Positions 8,567 through 18,087 are shown, counted from the stretch's first letter. The stretch is DNA of 18,398 nt from JBBILU01 sp037444775 (GCA_037444775.1 JBBILU010000023.1:1-18398); one strand, 5' to 3'. Numbers and translations: made by a program. The notes: generated by a model from the sequence alone, not told the origin.

Positions 8567-10075
8567 ATGCTTAATATAGAAAATTTTAAAAATTTAAAAA
8601 GTGATAAAATTTGATTTTTTAGATTTAAAAAATTTGATGACAAATCTTTTTTGATTACTAATGATATTTGAAAATATTCATTTTTAGATAAAGAACAATT
8701 TAATGATTTTATTTCTTGAAAAATAGAATCTTGAGAAAAATATAATGAATTATTAGAAAAAAGTTTTCTGAAAGATTCAAATTATGAAAATGATATGATA
8801 GATAAATTTGCAAGAAAAAATAAATTTCTTGCTTTTTGACCTACATTACACATTGTAGTAACAACTCTTAGATGTAATCATAAATGCCAATATTGTCATG
8901 CAGCAGTAGCCCCAATGACAGCTAAGAATATGGATATGACAGAAGAAATCGCAAAGAAAGTAGTTGATACTATTTTTTATACTTCAAGTCCAGATTTAAC
9001 AATAGAATTTCAATGAGGAGAATCTCTTGTTAATTGGGATATTGTCAAATTCATAGTGGAATATGCAAATTTTAAATCTTTTCATCTTTGAAAGAGAGTT
9101 AGTTTTGCAATAGTTACAAATTTGACTTTAATGGATGATGAAAAAATGAACTTTTTGCTGGATAATAATATTTGAATATCAACCTCTCTCGATTGAGATG
9201 AAGAGACACATAATTTTAATAGAACTTTTAAAGAATGAAATAGTTTTGATAAAGTTATCTATTGGATAAAAAAAATAAATGAAGAATATAAAAAAAGATG
9301 AATAGATTCAAAAGTAGGAGCTTTATTAACAGTTACTAAAAAAACATTATCAAAATATAAAGAGGTTATAGATACCTATTTATCTTTATGATTAGATTGA
9401 ATTTTTCTTAGACCATTAAATCCATATTGATTTGCTTCTGTAGAGATTGAAAAATTATGATATACAACGGAAGAATTTATAGAATTTTATTATAAATGTT
9501 TAGATTACATAATAGAGATTAACAAAAATTGAACTCCTTTTAAAGAAATGCTATCATCAATATATTTGTCAAAAATTTTAACAAGTGATGATCCAAATTA
9601 TTTAGATGAAAGAAGCCCATGTTGAGCATGTATTTGACAAGTAGCCTATAATTATAATTGAAAAGTTTATTCTTGTGATGAAGGTAGAATGTTTTCTAGA
9701 ATGTGAGATGAAAATTTTTTAATGGTTGATTTAAATGAAGTTGATTTTTCTGAGTATCCTTGATATGAAGCTTATAAAGCTATGATATGAAGTGAAACAA
9801 CTAAAATTATGGTTCAGGCAAGTGCATTAGATTGATTGCCTTGATACAATGAAAGCGTTTATAAACCATATATATGAGTTTGTCCAATCCATTCCTATAA
9901 AACTAGCTGAAATATAGTACCAAATTATTCTAAAGATCATAAAAAAATATTAGATTATGCAGTTTTGGATTATTTATTTAATAAATTGAGGTTAAAAGAG
10001 AACAAAGAAATTTTTGAATCTTGGACAAAAAGATTTTCTGGATCAAATATTATTTCTCAGTGTGAAGGAATATAA
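8567..10075 (+). CDS. hxsB: His-Xaa-Ser system radical SAM maturase HxsB
   Basis: The 502-residue product matches the HxsB layout. An N-terminal peptide-binding-like region (1-90) precedes the radical SAM core: LHIVVTTLRCNHKCQYCH (Cys103, Cys107, Cys110 bind the SAM cluster), FQGGESL (GGES in place of GGEP), VTNLTLMD, STSLDGDEETHNFNR, FLRPLNPYGFA. The C-terminal auxiliary-cluster region has SPCGACIGQ (Cys352, Cys355), YSCDEGR (Cys370) and GVCP (Cys439). In ordinary HxsB the segment before GVCP carries further cysteines; here LPGYNESVYKPYIGVC has Tyr, Ser and Ile where a CxxC-x5-C would be expected. It lies between hxsD and the HGS-repeat precursor, its likely substrate. A TATAAT at 8553-8558 precedes the ATG. 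Confidence 0.9.
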
Positions 10076-10101
10076 ATATTTTAAGTTATAATTTTTATAA
10101 T

Positions 10102-10626
10102 ATGATTAAATCAAAATTATTTCCAAAAATAAAAAAGAAAATAGGTTCTTTTCTTACTGATGAAAGCTGAAAAATTACTAAAAAAGATGCTTTATGACTT
10201 TCTTTTTGAGCTTTATTAATTGAGTGAATTGAAATATCTAATTCGGCTATTTCTACAACTAGAGCAACTGCAAGTTGTTGAACACCTTCTGTTTGACATA
10301 GTAGTTGAATACTTAATTGACATTATAGTTGAACTCCTACTTGAACATCGACAGCATCTTGTGCTAGATCGGCAAGATTCCCATATTGAAGATTATCAAA
10401 TACGGTATCTTGCCCAGTAGTTGTTTCTCATAGTAGTTCCTTTGTTAATTGACATTATAGTTGAATTCCACCTGCAACTGTAATTTGATGAGGAACTTGA
10501 CATTGTTCTCATGGTTCACATGGAAGTCATGGAAGCCATGGGAGTCATGGAAGTCATGGAAGTCATGGGAGTCATGGAAGTCATGGAAGTCATGGAAGTC
10601 ATGGAAGTCATGGAAGTAGACGGTAG
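10102..10626 (+). CDS. hxsA: His-Xaa-Ser repeat precursor protein (HxsA-like) with (HGS)12 tail
   Basis: The 174-residue product is the probable substrate of the Hxs maturases. It has a basic N-terminus (MIKSKLFPKIKKKIG), a KKDALGLSFGALLIEG segment that looks like a leader with one hydrophobic stretch (residues 30-45), a Ser/Thr/Gly-rich middle and a repeat tail. HxS motifs occur at 66-68 (HSS), 74-76 (HYS), 110-112 (HSS), 118-120 (HYS) and 134-136 (HCS), then twelve HGS in tandem (137-172), ending RR. Cysteines are at 59, 87, 104 and 135. Outside the tail 16 of 18 glycines are TGA; inside it all 12 are GGN. It lies 26 nt after hxsB. The link to HxsA rests on the repeats and context; the rest of the sequence is unlike any protein I can name. 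Confidence 0.85.
10273..10470 (+). repeat. Two imperfect direct repeats inside the HxS precursor
   Basis: Codons 58-78 (10273-10335) and 103-123 (10408-10470) encode related units: SC, a short spacer, HSS, five residues, NGHYSG, one residue and P. At the DNA level the copies share CATAGTAGTT and AATTGACATTATAGTTGAA. The offset between the HSS motifs is 44 codons (132 nt), which points to an old tandem duplication of one Cys-plus-two-HxS block. Confidence 0.7.
10501..10617 (+). repeat. 9-bp tandem repeat (CATGGAAGT), 13 units
   Basis: The stretch consists of CAT-TGT-TCT followed by twelve CAT-GGN-(AGT/AGC/TCA) units, nine of them with GGA, two with GGG and one with GGT. It encodes HCS plus (HGS)12. 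There are no spacers, so it is a coding microsatellite and not a CRISPR array. Near-identical copies imply recent expansion, and copy number is likely to vary. Its G+C is clearly higher than its surroundings. Confidence 0.95.
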
Positions 10627-10651
10627 TATTTTATATTTATAAAAGTTAAAT

Positions 10652-11362
10652 ATGAAAATTTTAATTATGGTATTTATACTTATTAGTGTTGCATCTTGTT
10701 TAAATAATAATGATTCCTCTGATATGAAAACAGAAACAATACCTAAAGCTATTTCAGAAATGGACGACGAAAAAAAATCTTTAACTTGAACCATTAATGA
10801 AAGAAAAGAGTTTAGATATGAGCCAATAGATTCTTATTTAGAAAAAGTTAATACTATAGAAGATCTTATTTCTTTATCTGAAAATAAAGAATTAATGAAT
10901 GAAATTATGCAATATAAAAATGAAAATCAATATGCTTGAAAAAGACGGTTATTGGATACATTGCAAACTTGTAATACTATAATTGCTTTTGATTTAAATA
11001 GCAATGCTTGAAAAGATAGTTTTATTGATTATGTTTGATTAAAGGAATTATATAGCTTTGTTTTGGAAAACAATCATTCATTAGAAACATATTTAGATAA
11101 AAATTGAAAAATATTAAAAGAATATCAAAAATGATGAAGTGACGATAAAAAAGATATAGTTCTTAGTATGTTTTTAGCTTGAAAATTAGATAAAGAAATT
11201 GCAATAAAAGAATTGGAAAATCTTTCTAAACAATATTATGAAAAAGAAAAATCAAATTCAATTATTTTAAAAATATTAGCAAATAAAATTACATGAGAAA
11301 TATTAGATAAAAAATTATGTGAAAAATTTTTTTTAGATTGATATAAGAATGTAATATACTAA
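10652..11362 (+). CDS. Putative lipoprotein in the Hxs locus, function unknown
   Basis: The 236-residue product begins with a short signal peptide MKILIMVFILISVASC; the VASC lipobox puts the lipidated cysteine at 16. Mature protein starts with an Asn/Ser-rich linker and then helical, charged sequence including SYLEKVNTIEDLISLSENKE, FDLNSNAGKDSFIDYVGL and LDKEIAIKELENLSKQYYE. Apart from the signal I recognise no domain. It starts 25 nt after the HGS precursor and ends 5 nt before a radical SAM gene, so it is very likely part of the same operon. A surface receptor or holder for the modified product is possible but is inference. Confidence 0.8.
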
Positions 11363-11367
11363 AATAT

Positions 11368-12249
11368 ATGAAGCATCCGATAGAAATAGAATTAACAGAT
11401 TTTTGTTCACTTCAATGTGAATCTTGCGTAAATCCTTTATTGCAAAATAAAGGATTTATTTCTAATAAAATCTATGAAGACATTTTAGAATATATCTTTC
11501 AAAATAAAGAAAATATTCTATTTATAAATTTTTCTTGAATTTGAGATATATTTCTTCATCCCAAAATTATATTTTTATTCGATATTTTTATATCAAAGTT
11601 TAAAAATACTTGAATAAAAGTTCTTATTCCTACCAAATGACAATCTGTGAAAAAAGACTATTTTGAAATTTTCGAGAAAATGAGGAAAAATGGAATATAT
11701 TTTAATATTTCTGTTTGACTTTATTCTATAAGAAAAGATTTTTATAATAGATTAACAAAAAGTAACACTTTTGATATTACTATGAGATTTATAAAAAAAT
11801 TAAAAAAACAAAATATTTCTTTTTCTTTAGAGCTTTTAATTAACAAAAATACTATTTCAGAGATCCCACTATTTAAGAAATTAGCAAATCTTTTAGAAGT
11901 TTGATATTCTTTACAGTGATACCATAATTTTGCTGGACATAATAAAATATTAGAATCTTTAGGAAATAATTGCACTTTTTCTGAAGATGATAATTATTGA
12001 TTTAAAGATTTTTTTTGCTATTTTATTCCTCTTTTTGATAGTAAATGAAATATTTATACTTGTAGTATTTCTTGAAAAAATAAAAATTTTTTAGTTTGAA
12101 ATATTTCAGATTTATTTGTAGAATTTCCAAAATATACAAAGTTGATGGATTTTATAAAATCAGATTTTTTATCAAAAGATAAATGTAAAAATTGTAGTAT
12201 TTATAAAAATTATGAAAGAAAAAATATTATTTGAAATAATTGTTTCTAA
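11368..12249 (+). CDS. Radical SAM protein with SPASM-like C-terminal cysteines
   Basis: The 293-residue product starts MKHPIEIELTDFCSLQCESC, with the SAM-cluster cysteines at 13, 17 and 20. The core contains INFSGIGD (degenerate GGE) and SVGLYSIRKDFYNRLT. The C-terminal part has Cys217 (FFCYF), Cys232 (YTCSISG, a common SPASM motif), CKNC (273, 276) and Cys292 near the end, suggesting an auxiliary Fe-S cluster as in peptide-modifying enzymes. It may be the HxsC counterpart, but I cannot separate it from other SPASM enzymes. The next gene starts 38 nt before its stop, so the two are probably translationally coupled. Confidence 0.85.
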
Positions 12250-13135
12250 TCAGTGTAATAAAAGATGTTCTTATTGTGATTTAGATTTTAGAAATACTTT
12301 TATTTCACAAGAAGTTTTAGATAATTTTGTCAATTTTATTGATAAAAATTTATGAGAAGTTGAATATTTTGTAGTAAATTTTTTCTGATGAGAACCTCTT
12401 TTATGATTTGAAAAAATACAATATTTGGTAGAAAAATTAAAAAATACAGAAAAAATATTTTATTCAATTTGAACTAATTGACTTTTACTTGATAAAAAAA
12501 AGTTAGATTATCTTTTAAATAAAAATTTTAAAATGTATTTATCTATTGATAATGAAACTTGAAATATTGTTTTATGAAAAGATATTTTTGAAGATAAAAC
12601 AAATATTTTTATAAATTTTATTATTCATCCAAAAACTATAAAAGATTCTCAGATTTTATTTGGAAAAGTAATACAAGCTTGATTTAAAAATATTAATATA
12701 ATGCCAGTATTTGGTACTATAAAATGGGGAAAAGAAGAATTAATTTTGTTACAAAATCTAGTTTTACAAATAAAAAATACTTATAAAGATACTAAGTCAT
12801 CAGATGTATTTGTTATTGAATTTTTTTCTTATTATAATTGAGTGTCAAGTGATAAACAATTTGTTCTTGAAATAAATGGAAATATATATGAGGATTTAGA
12901 TTCTTTGCTTTGGATTCAGAAGCAAAATAAAAATATTTGAGAAAAACTGAGTAATTTTATTAAAAGGCAGACATTTATTGGAAATATTTTTGATATTTTT
13001 CATTTACAAAGATTACTTAATTCATATTCTATAAAAAATATTTTTAATATGGTTATGATGATTCCTAAAAAACAGTGATTAGAAAAACAATATAAAATAA
13101 TTGATTTAATAAAAAAATCTTTTTATGAAAAATAA
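12212..13135 (+). CDS. Radical SAM protein without SPASM domain
   Basis: The 307-residue product has the SAM-cluster motif NQCNKRCSYC near the N-terminus (Cys15, Cys19, Cys22), a clear GGEP at 59-62 (FFGGEPLLGF), GTNGLLLDKKKL and MYLSIDNETGN. After the core there are no cysteine-rich motifs, so no auxiliary cluster is expected, and the C-terminal about 100 residues are unrecognised. It overlaps both neighbours (38 nt with the previous gene, 11 nt with the next). Reading with the PEP-synthase-like gene downstream suggests a joint step, but the substrate is unknown. Confidence 0.85.
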
Positions 13136-14858
13136 TATAGAAGATTTTTCTTTGAGAGAAGAATTATGAAATAAGTGATATAATTTATTATTATTGAAAA
13201 ATAATGGTTTTTTAATTCCAGAAACTTTTGTTTTATCTATTTGTGAAGTAAATAAAATATTTTCTATTAAAAGTAACAAGTTATGTATAAAAAATAAAGG
13301 ACTTCTTAAAGAAATATTTTCTTTTTTAGAAAAAGAAAAAAAATATGTTTTTAGGAGTTCAAGTATCTATGAAGATTCTTCATGAGCTACTTTTGCTGGT
13401 TTATTTGAAAGTGTTGTTTCAAATTGAAGAAAATTTCTACAAAGTATTATTAAAGTTTTAGAATCTTATTTAAAAGAAGAAGTTTTTATTTATGCAAAGA
13501 AAAAAAATATAGATTTTGATAGAAAGTCTTTTCAAATAGCTATTTTGATTCAAGAATTTATTGAGTGAGAATTTGCAGGAGTTTGTAATCTTTGAGAAAA
13601 AGATGAAATAATTGAAATGTCAAGAATTGATAATCTTTCTATTACATCAACTTGAGAGAGAGAAATTTTTTTATATAACTCAAAGTTATGAAAAAATACT
13701 CTTCCAATAGATTTTCATCCAAAGATTTTAGATCAAGTAACAAAAAAATTTTTACAAGCAAAAAAAATATTTGAAGATAAAGAAGTTCTTATAGAATGGA
13801 CTTACAAAAATAATTCTCTTGTTTTCCTTCAAATTAGGGAGCTTTCTCTTCATCAAATTCAAAAAAAACAAACTTTTTTTAATAAAAAAGAAATCTCTTG
13901 GAATGAATTTATAGAAATTACTAAGAAACTTTTAGAAGAATTAGGTTTTTCTCAAGATGAATGGTTTCTTCATGAAACAGGTTTTTCATTAAGTTTTAGA
14001 TATATTACAAAAAAAATTCAAAAAAATACTTACAATAGAACATTTACATTATTTTTGTGCACGAATGAAGATGATAAAAGATTGGCAGATTGGATTTCTG
14101 TGAAAAATATTGAACTTACTCCTGTTTTAAGACCAAAATTTTGATGTAATTCTTATTTAGATTCCATAAATACATTTTATAATATAGATTTTACTTTTTC
14201 TGTAATATGAAAAAATAATAAAGATATTTTTTATATTTGTGATACAAATATTTGAATGTATAAATATTCTTTAAAAGTTGATATGAATCTTTTTAGTTTT
14301 TATAATTTTAGTACTTTTAAGAAATTTTTTGATAACAATATTGGGGATTACAAAAATATTTTAAAAAATATTTTGTATGATAGAAAAATAATAATGTTTT
14401 TACTGAAAAATGTAACACAAAAGACATTTTATAATGAAAACTTATTACTTTTTGTTTCAAAAGAATTGTGAATTAATTCAAAAATATTACAATATGTACT
14501 ATCTCAAAAGAATAATTATAAAATTTCTTGAATAAGTAAAAAAGTTTCTTGAGAAGTAGTTTCTTGAAGTTGAATTATAGAGTGATTTATAATACTAAAA
14601 AGTGAGTTGGATTGATTCATTTTTGAAAAACATAAAAATTATTTTTATGTTTCATATGATTTTGAGCCATTTTATATGAGATACATTGATTTTTTGAGTG
14701 GAATGATTTTGGCAAGATGAAATTATTTATGCCATTGAGTTGCTGTTTGTAAAGAATTTTGATTACCAATTATTTGCTCAACCAAAAATATACATCTTCT
14801 CAAAACTTGAGATTATGTAAGAATAAACTTTTCAAATGGGGAAGTGATTTTATTATAA
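13125..14858 (+). CDS. PEP synthase/PPDK-like phosphotransferase lacking the PEP-binding barrel
   Basis: The 577-residue product resembles phosphohistidine-swivel enzymes. The N-terminal part has the ATP-binding signature FRSSSIYEDSSGATFAG (Arg77 onward) and LIQEFIEGEFAGVCNL. The C-terminal part is a His-domain, GMILARGNYLCHGVAVCKEF and GLPIIC, with probable catalytic His537, ending in LKTGDYVRINFSNGEVIL. A full PEP synthase (about 790 residues) also has a C-terminal PEP-binding TIM barrel; this is absent. The middle (about 260-510) is unrecognised and may bind the real substrate, as in rifampin phosphotransferase. So ATP would charge the His, which passes phosphate to an unknown acceptor. 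It lies between two radical SAM genes in an overlapping run, which suggests a shared product. Confidence 0.82.
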
Positions 14859-14869
14859 AAAAAAATCTT

Positions 14870-16195
14870 ATGATAACAGACTTAAAAACTTTAAAATATA
14901 TTACTTATAGAAGATTTTCAGATTCATCATCTACTTTTTTCCCATGAGAATTTTTTTTAAAAAAGAATATGTTTTTAGAAAATGCAGAATGAAAAATAAT
15001 AAAAAAAACTCTTTTAAACAGAAATAAGTCCCTTTATGTTCACATTCCTTTTTGTATTACAGAATGTTTATATTGTGCTTGTTTTAAAAAAAAGATTTCT
15101 ACTTGAGATGATTTAGGCAAATATATTCGATATATTCTAAAAGAATTAAAAATGTATTTCGAGTTAAATAATTTTGAAAAATTATTTTTTGAAACTTTAG
15201 TTTTTGGTTGAGGAACTCCTAGTATTTTATCAGTTGATAATTTGGATATTTTATTTGAGTGAATTTATTCATATATTGCAAAAGAAAGTTTGAGACAAGT
15301 TTCTTTTGAGGTTGCCCCTTATTTGTTAAACTTCCCAAAAATAGATATTTTAAAGAAACATTGAGTAAATAGAATTTCATTTTGAATTCAAAGTTTTGAT
15401 AAAGAAGTTCTAACTCGAAATAATAGACCATATATTTCTTTTGAAAAAATTAACTTTCTCCTTGATTATGCAAAAAAAATATGAATAGAATGTGTTTGAG
15501 ACTTGATGATATGATTAAAATGACAAGATTTAAAGATTTGTATACAAGATTATAAAAGTATTATTTCTTTATGATTAGATGATTTCACTATAAATTATTT
15601 TTATTCTAACAAAGAAACAAAATATACAGATTCTATAAATTCATTTAAAACAAAAAAAGAATTTCAAAAAATTGCAAAAACTTTTCCACATAATTCATGA
15701 AATTCTATATTACTTCAAGAGAAACTCATTGAACAAGATTATTGTTATACATTGATTTGATTATGAATTTGAGCTATTTCAATTTTTGATTGAGTTTTTT
15801 TAACAAAAAAATCTGATTTTGTGGTGTATTATAATAATTTAGATATATGAAATTTTCCAATAGATTCCTCATTATTTTTAGATAAAAAATACATTTTTGT
15901 TAAATATTTGAGCCAAAAAATTTCAGACAAAAAAATTTCACTCAATAAAGTAGATAATATTTTATTACAAAAATTTTATTCTGATTTTTCAGAAGAACTT
16001 TCTTTTTTACAACAAAAAGGTATTATTGCATTAGATGAAAAATATTTATATTTTTTAAAAGATATTCTGACTACACAAATATATTTTAGCACATTTTTTT
16101 CTGAACTTATTTCTTTGGAAGAATTAAAAAAAGTAGATAATTTTGAGAACAGAGAATTGAGTATTTTTATTGCTTGACTTATTGATGAATTATAA
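14870..16195 (+). CDS. HemN/HemW-like radical SAM protein
   Basis: The 441-residue product has the HemN-family start of core LYVHIPFCITECLYCACF (Cys62, Cys66, Cys69 plus Cys71, the CxxxCxxCxC pattern of HemN), FGGGTPSIL (113-118), FEVAPYLLN, and GVNRISFGIQSFDKEVL with RNNRPY and GDLMIGLKGQ. HemN oxidises coproporphyrinogen III and HemW is a heme chaperone; other relatives are methyltransferases. No heme genes are nearby, so a specialised role with the Hxs genes is more likely. ATG 14870 was chosen, 11 nt after the upstream stop; the frame is open further upstream but would overlap the previous gene. The C-terminal 150 residues are less conserved. Heme synthesis itself is unlikely. Confidence 0.87.
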
Positions 16196-16198
16196 ATT

Positions 16199-17581
16199 AT
16201 GATAACAAAAATATTTTACTCACTTGTTTTATTTCCAGCTATTAAATATAAAGAGAATTTACAGAGTTGATTTTTTTTGGAAACAATTTATGAACAAGAT
16301 TTTTGATTATTAAAGCTGATTTTCAAAGATAAATTTCAAAATGAAGAAGTTATTTTTTTTCAGCATAAAAATTTTATTTGTAAGCAAGAACATAAGAAAA
16401 TAGCAAATTGGTTTATTTTTTGAGAAAATAAGAGTTTAGTTTTAGAAATTTATACTTTTTTAAAAAAGATAGATACAGCAAGAGATTTTAATTTTTTTGA
16501 TGATAAAAATTTCAATAAAAACAGAGCTTTTTGAGTTGTTTTAACAATTACTAGTAAATGTAATATTTTTTGTTATTATTGTTTTAATGATATTGATTAT
16601 GATTTAAAAACTAGAAATACAAAAGAAAATCTTAGTTTTGAATTTTGGAAAAAGACAATAGATCATTTATATGAAAATTGAACTAGAGTAATAATTCTTA
16701 CAGGTGGAGAACCTATGACTGCACCTTTTTTTTGGAAATTACTTGATTATTTACAGAAAAAAAATATTTTCATTCATATAAATACTAATTGAACTTTGTT
16801 AACAGATAAATATTTAGATAAATTGAATAAAAATTATTCAGTAAATATTATGGTTTCAATGCATGAGTTTAATGATACAGATTATTATGAAGTAAATAAA
16901 AAATGACTTGAAATGACTTTTTGATTACATAAAGTTCCAGAAAAGTTTAAAATAATGTTTACAGAAAAAGTAGAACAGCTAAGAAAAATAAATTATTTAG
17001 AAAATATAAGTTTGGAATTTCTCACAATTCTTGTATGGAAAAATATTTTGAATTTAGAAAAAATTTATGAGTTTTGAGAAAAATGTTGAATAGAACATCA
17101 TTCTTGGCAATTTTTTAGGTTATATTCTACCAAAAATAATGTTTGAGCTACAAAGTCAATGATGGGTTTAGCAGTGAATAAAATGTATTTACTGAATAAA
17201 AAGTATAAAGTAAATTACAAAATAGTAGATCCAGTTCCCTTTTGTGTGACAAAAAACATTGATAGAGCAAGGGAAGTTATTGATTGAGTTTTATCTGATA
17301 CTCATGATGTAAAAACTATTATTACTACTGAGTGATATGTTCAAATGATGAGTGCTTATGATAATAATTTTTGGAATATAAAAGATATTTCTATAAAAGA
17401 AATATTTGCTTCAGAATTTGTACAAAAACAGTTAAATAATTGATTTTTGCCAAAAGAATGTGTTGATTGCAAATATAAAGAAGAATGTAGAGGCTGATCT
17501 AGGATGGATGCAAATATAATTTATGGTTCTTATTGAAAATTAGATCCTTTATGTAATTTAGAAAATAAAGTAATAGTATAA
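16199..17581 (+). CDS. Radical SAM/SPASM protein, probable peptide maturase
   Basis: The 460-residue product has an N-terminal about 110-residue region that may bind a peptide. The radical SAM core follows: TSKCNIFCYYCF (Cys121, Cys125, Cys128), LTGGEPMTAP (GGEP 169-172), INTNGTLLTDKYL, and MVSMHEFND. The C-terminal SPASM-type region has PFCVTK (Cys349), ECVDCKYKEECRGG (Cys421, 424, 430) and PLC (Cys452). This is the arrangement of enzymes that modify ribosomal peptides, such as PqqE and sactipeptide maturases. It is 3 nt after the previous stop and is the last gene of the run. It is a candidate for the HxsC role, but the family cannot be fixed by eye. Confidence 0.88.
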
Positions 17582-17882
17582 GTATAGTTTTAAAAATCAC
17601 TAATCTATCGTCCCGTTTCAGATCTGACCAGTTTTGCTAGATTTAAAATTTGAATTTAAAATTAAAGAAAATTATTTTAGAAAAATTTTTGTTAAAAAAT
17701 ATGATAGATAAAACAAAAAAACTACTTTCTACTAGATAAAATTCCTCCAATATGAAGAAAATAGCCAAAAAAATTTGACTTTGTTTTAAAAACATATAGA
17801 ATCCTTCTCGCAATTTTTATAGAGTATAGAATACAATTTTAACTATATTCATAATATAGCACTAAACATAAAAAAATTTTAT
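17582..17882. other. Mostly non-coding stretch between the Hxs operon and tRNA genes
   Basis: No convincing gene is visible. A stretch around 17607-17635 is more G+C-rich than the rest and contains the 8-bp palindrome CAGATCTG (17619-17626). A minus-strand frame of about 50 codons (MFLKQSQIF start, near 17795) is possible but has no support. A weak -10-like CATAAT at 17850-17855, 28 nt before the tRNA cluster, may be its promoter, although no good -35 is seen. A clear terminator for the operon was not found. Confidence 0.4.
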
Positions 17883-17957
17883 TCCTCCGTAGCTCAGCGG
17901 TAGAGTAGACGGCTGTTAACCGTTTGGTCACTGGTTCGAATCCAGTCGGGGGAGCCA
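17883..17957 (+). tRNA. tRNA-Asn (anticodon GTT)
   Basis: The 75-nt gene folds normally: acceptor TCCTCCG (17883-17889) pairs with CGGGGGA, including one T:G pair. The anticodon loop has GTT in CTGTTAA, the T arm has GGTTCGAATCC, and CCA is encoded. Confidence 0.97.
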
Positions 17958-17965
17958 TTTTTTTT

Positions 17966-18053
17966 GGAGAGATGCCAGAGTGGTTGAATGGAACGGTCTT
18001 GAAAACCGTCGTGGGGCAACTCACCCAGGGTTCGAATCCCTGTCTCTCCGCCA
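17966..18053 (+). tRNA. tRNA-Ser (anticodon TGA)
   Basis: The 88-nt gene has a long variable arm typical of serine tRNAs, acceptor GGAGAGA paired with TCTCTCC, anticodon TGA in CTTGAAA, T arm GGTTCGAATCC and encoded CCA. It reads UCA serine codons and is not the unusual glycine tRNA needed for UGA, which would have anticodon TCA. Confidence 0.97.
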
Positions 18054-18087
18054 TTAAGTAAAAGTTTTTTAAAATTTATTTGTCTTT

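Noticed and set aside
10501..10617. Repeat array as a CRISPR
   Set aside because: The 9-bp units are contiguous, have no spacers and keep a coding frame.
10516..10794. Minus-strand frame rich in MTSMTSMTPM
   Set aside because: It is the shadow of the CATGGAAGT repeat that encodes HGS on the plus strand and of the lipoprotein start.
14870..16195. Heme biosynthesis enzyme HemN as a firm call
   Set aside because: The family motifs fit, but HemN relatives have several functions and no heme pathway gene is nearby.
17966..18053. tRNA-Ser(TGA) as the tRNA that decodes TGA as glycine
   Set aside because: Its anticodon TGA pairs with UCA codons; the decoding tRNA would need anticodon TCA, and none is in this window.
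17839..18054. Minus-strand frame starting MAERQGFEPWVSC with TGFEPVTKRLTAVYS
   Set aside because: It is the antisense of the tRNA-Asn and tRNA-Ser genes; such peptides are a well-known annotation artefact.
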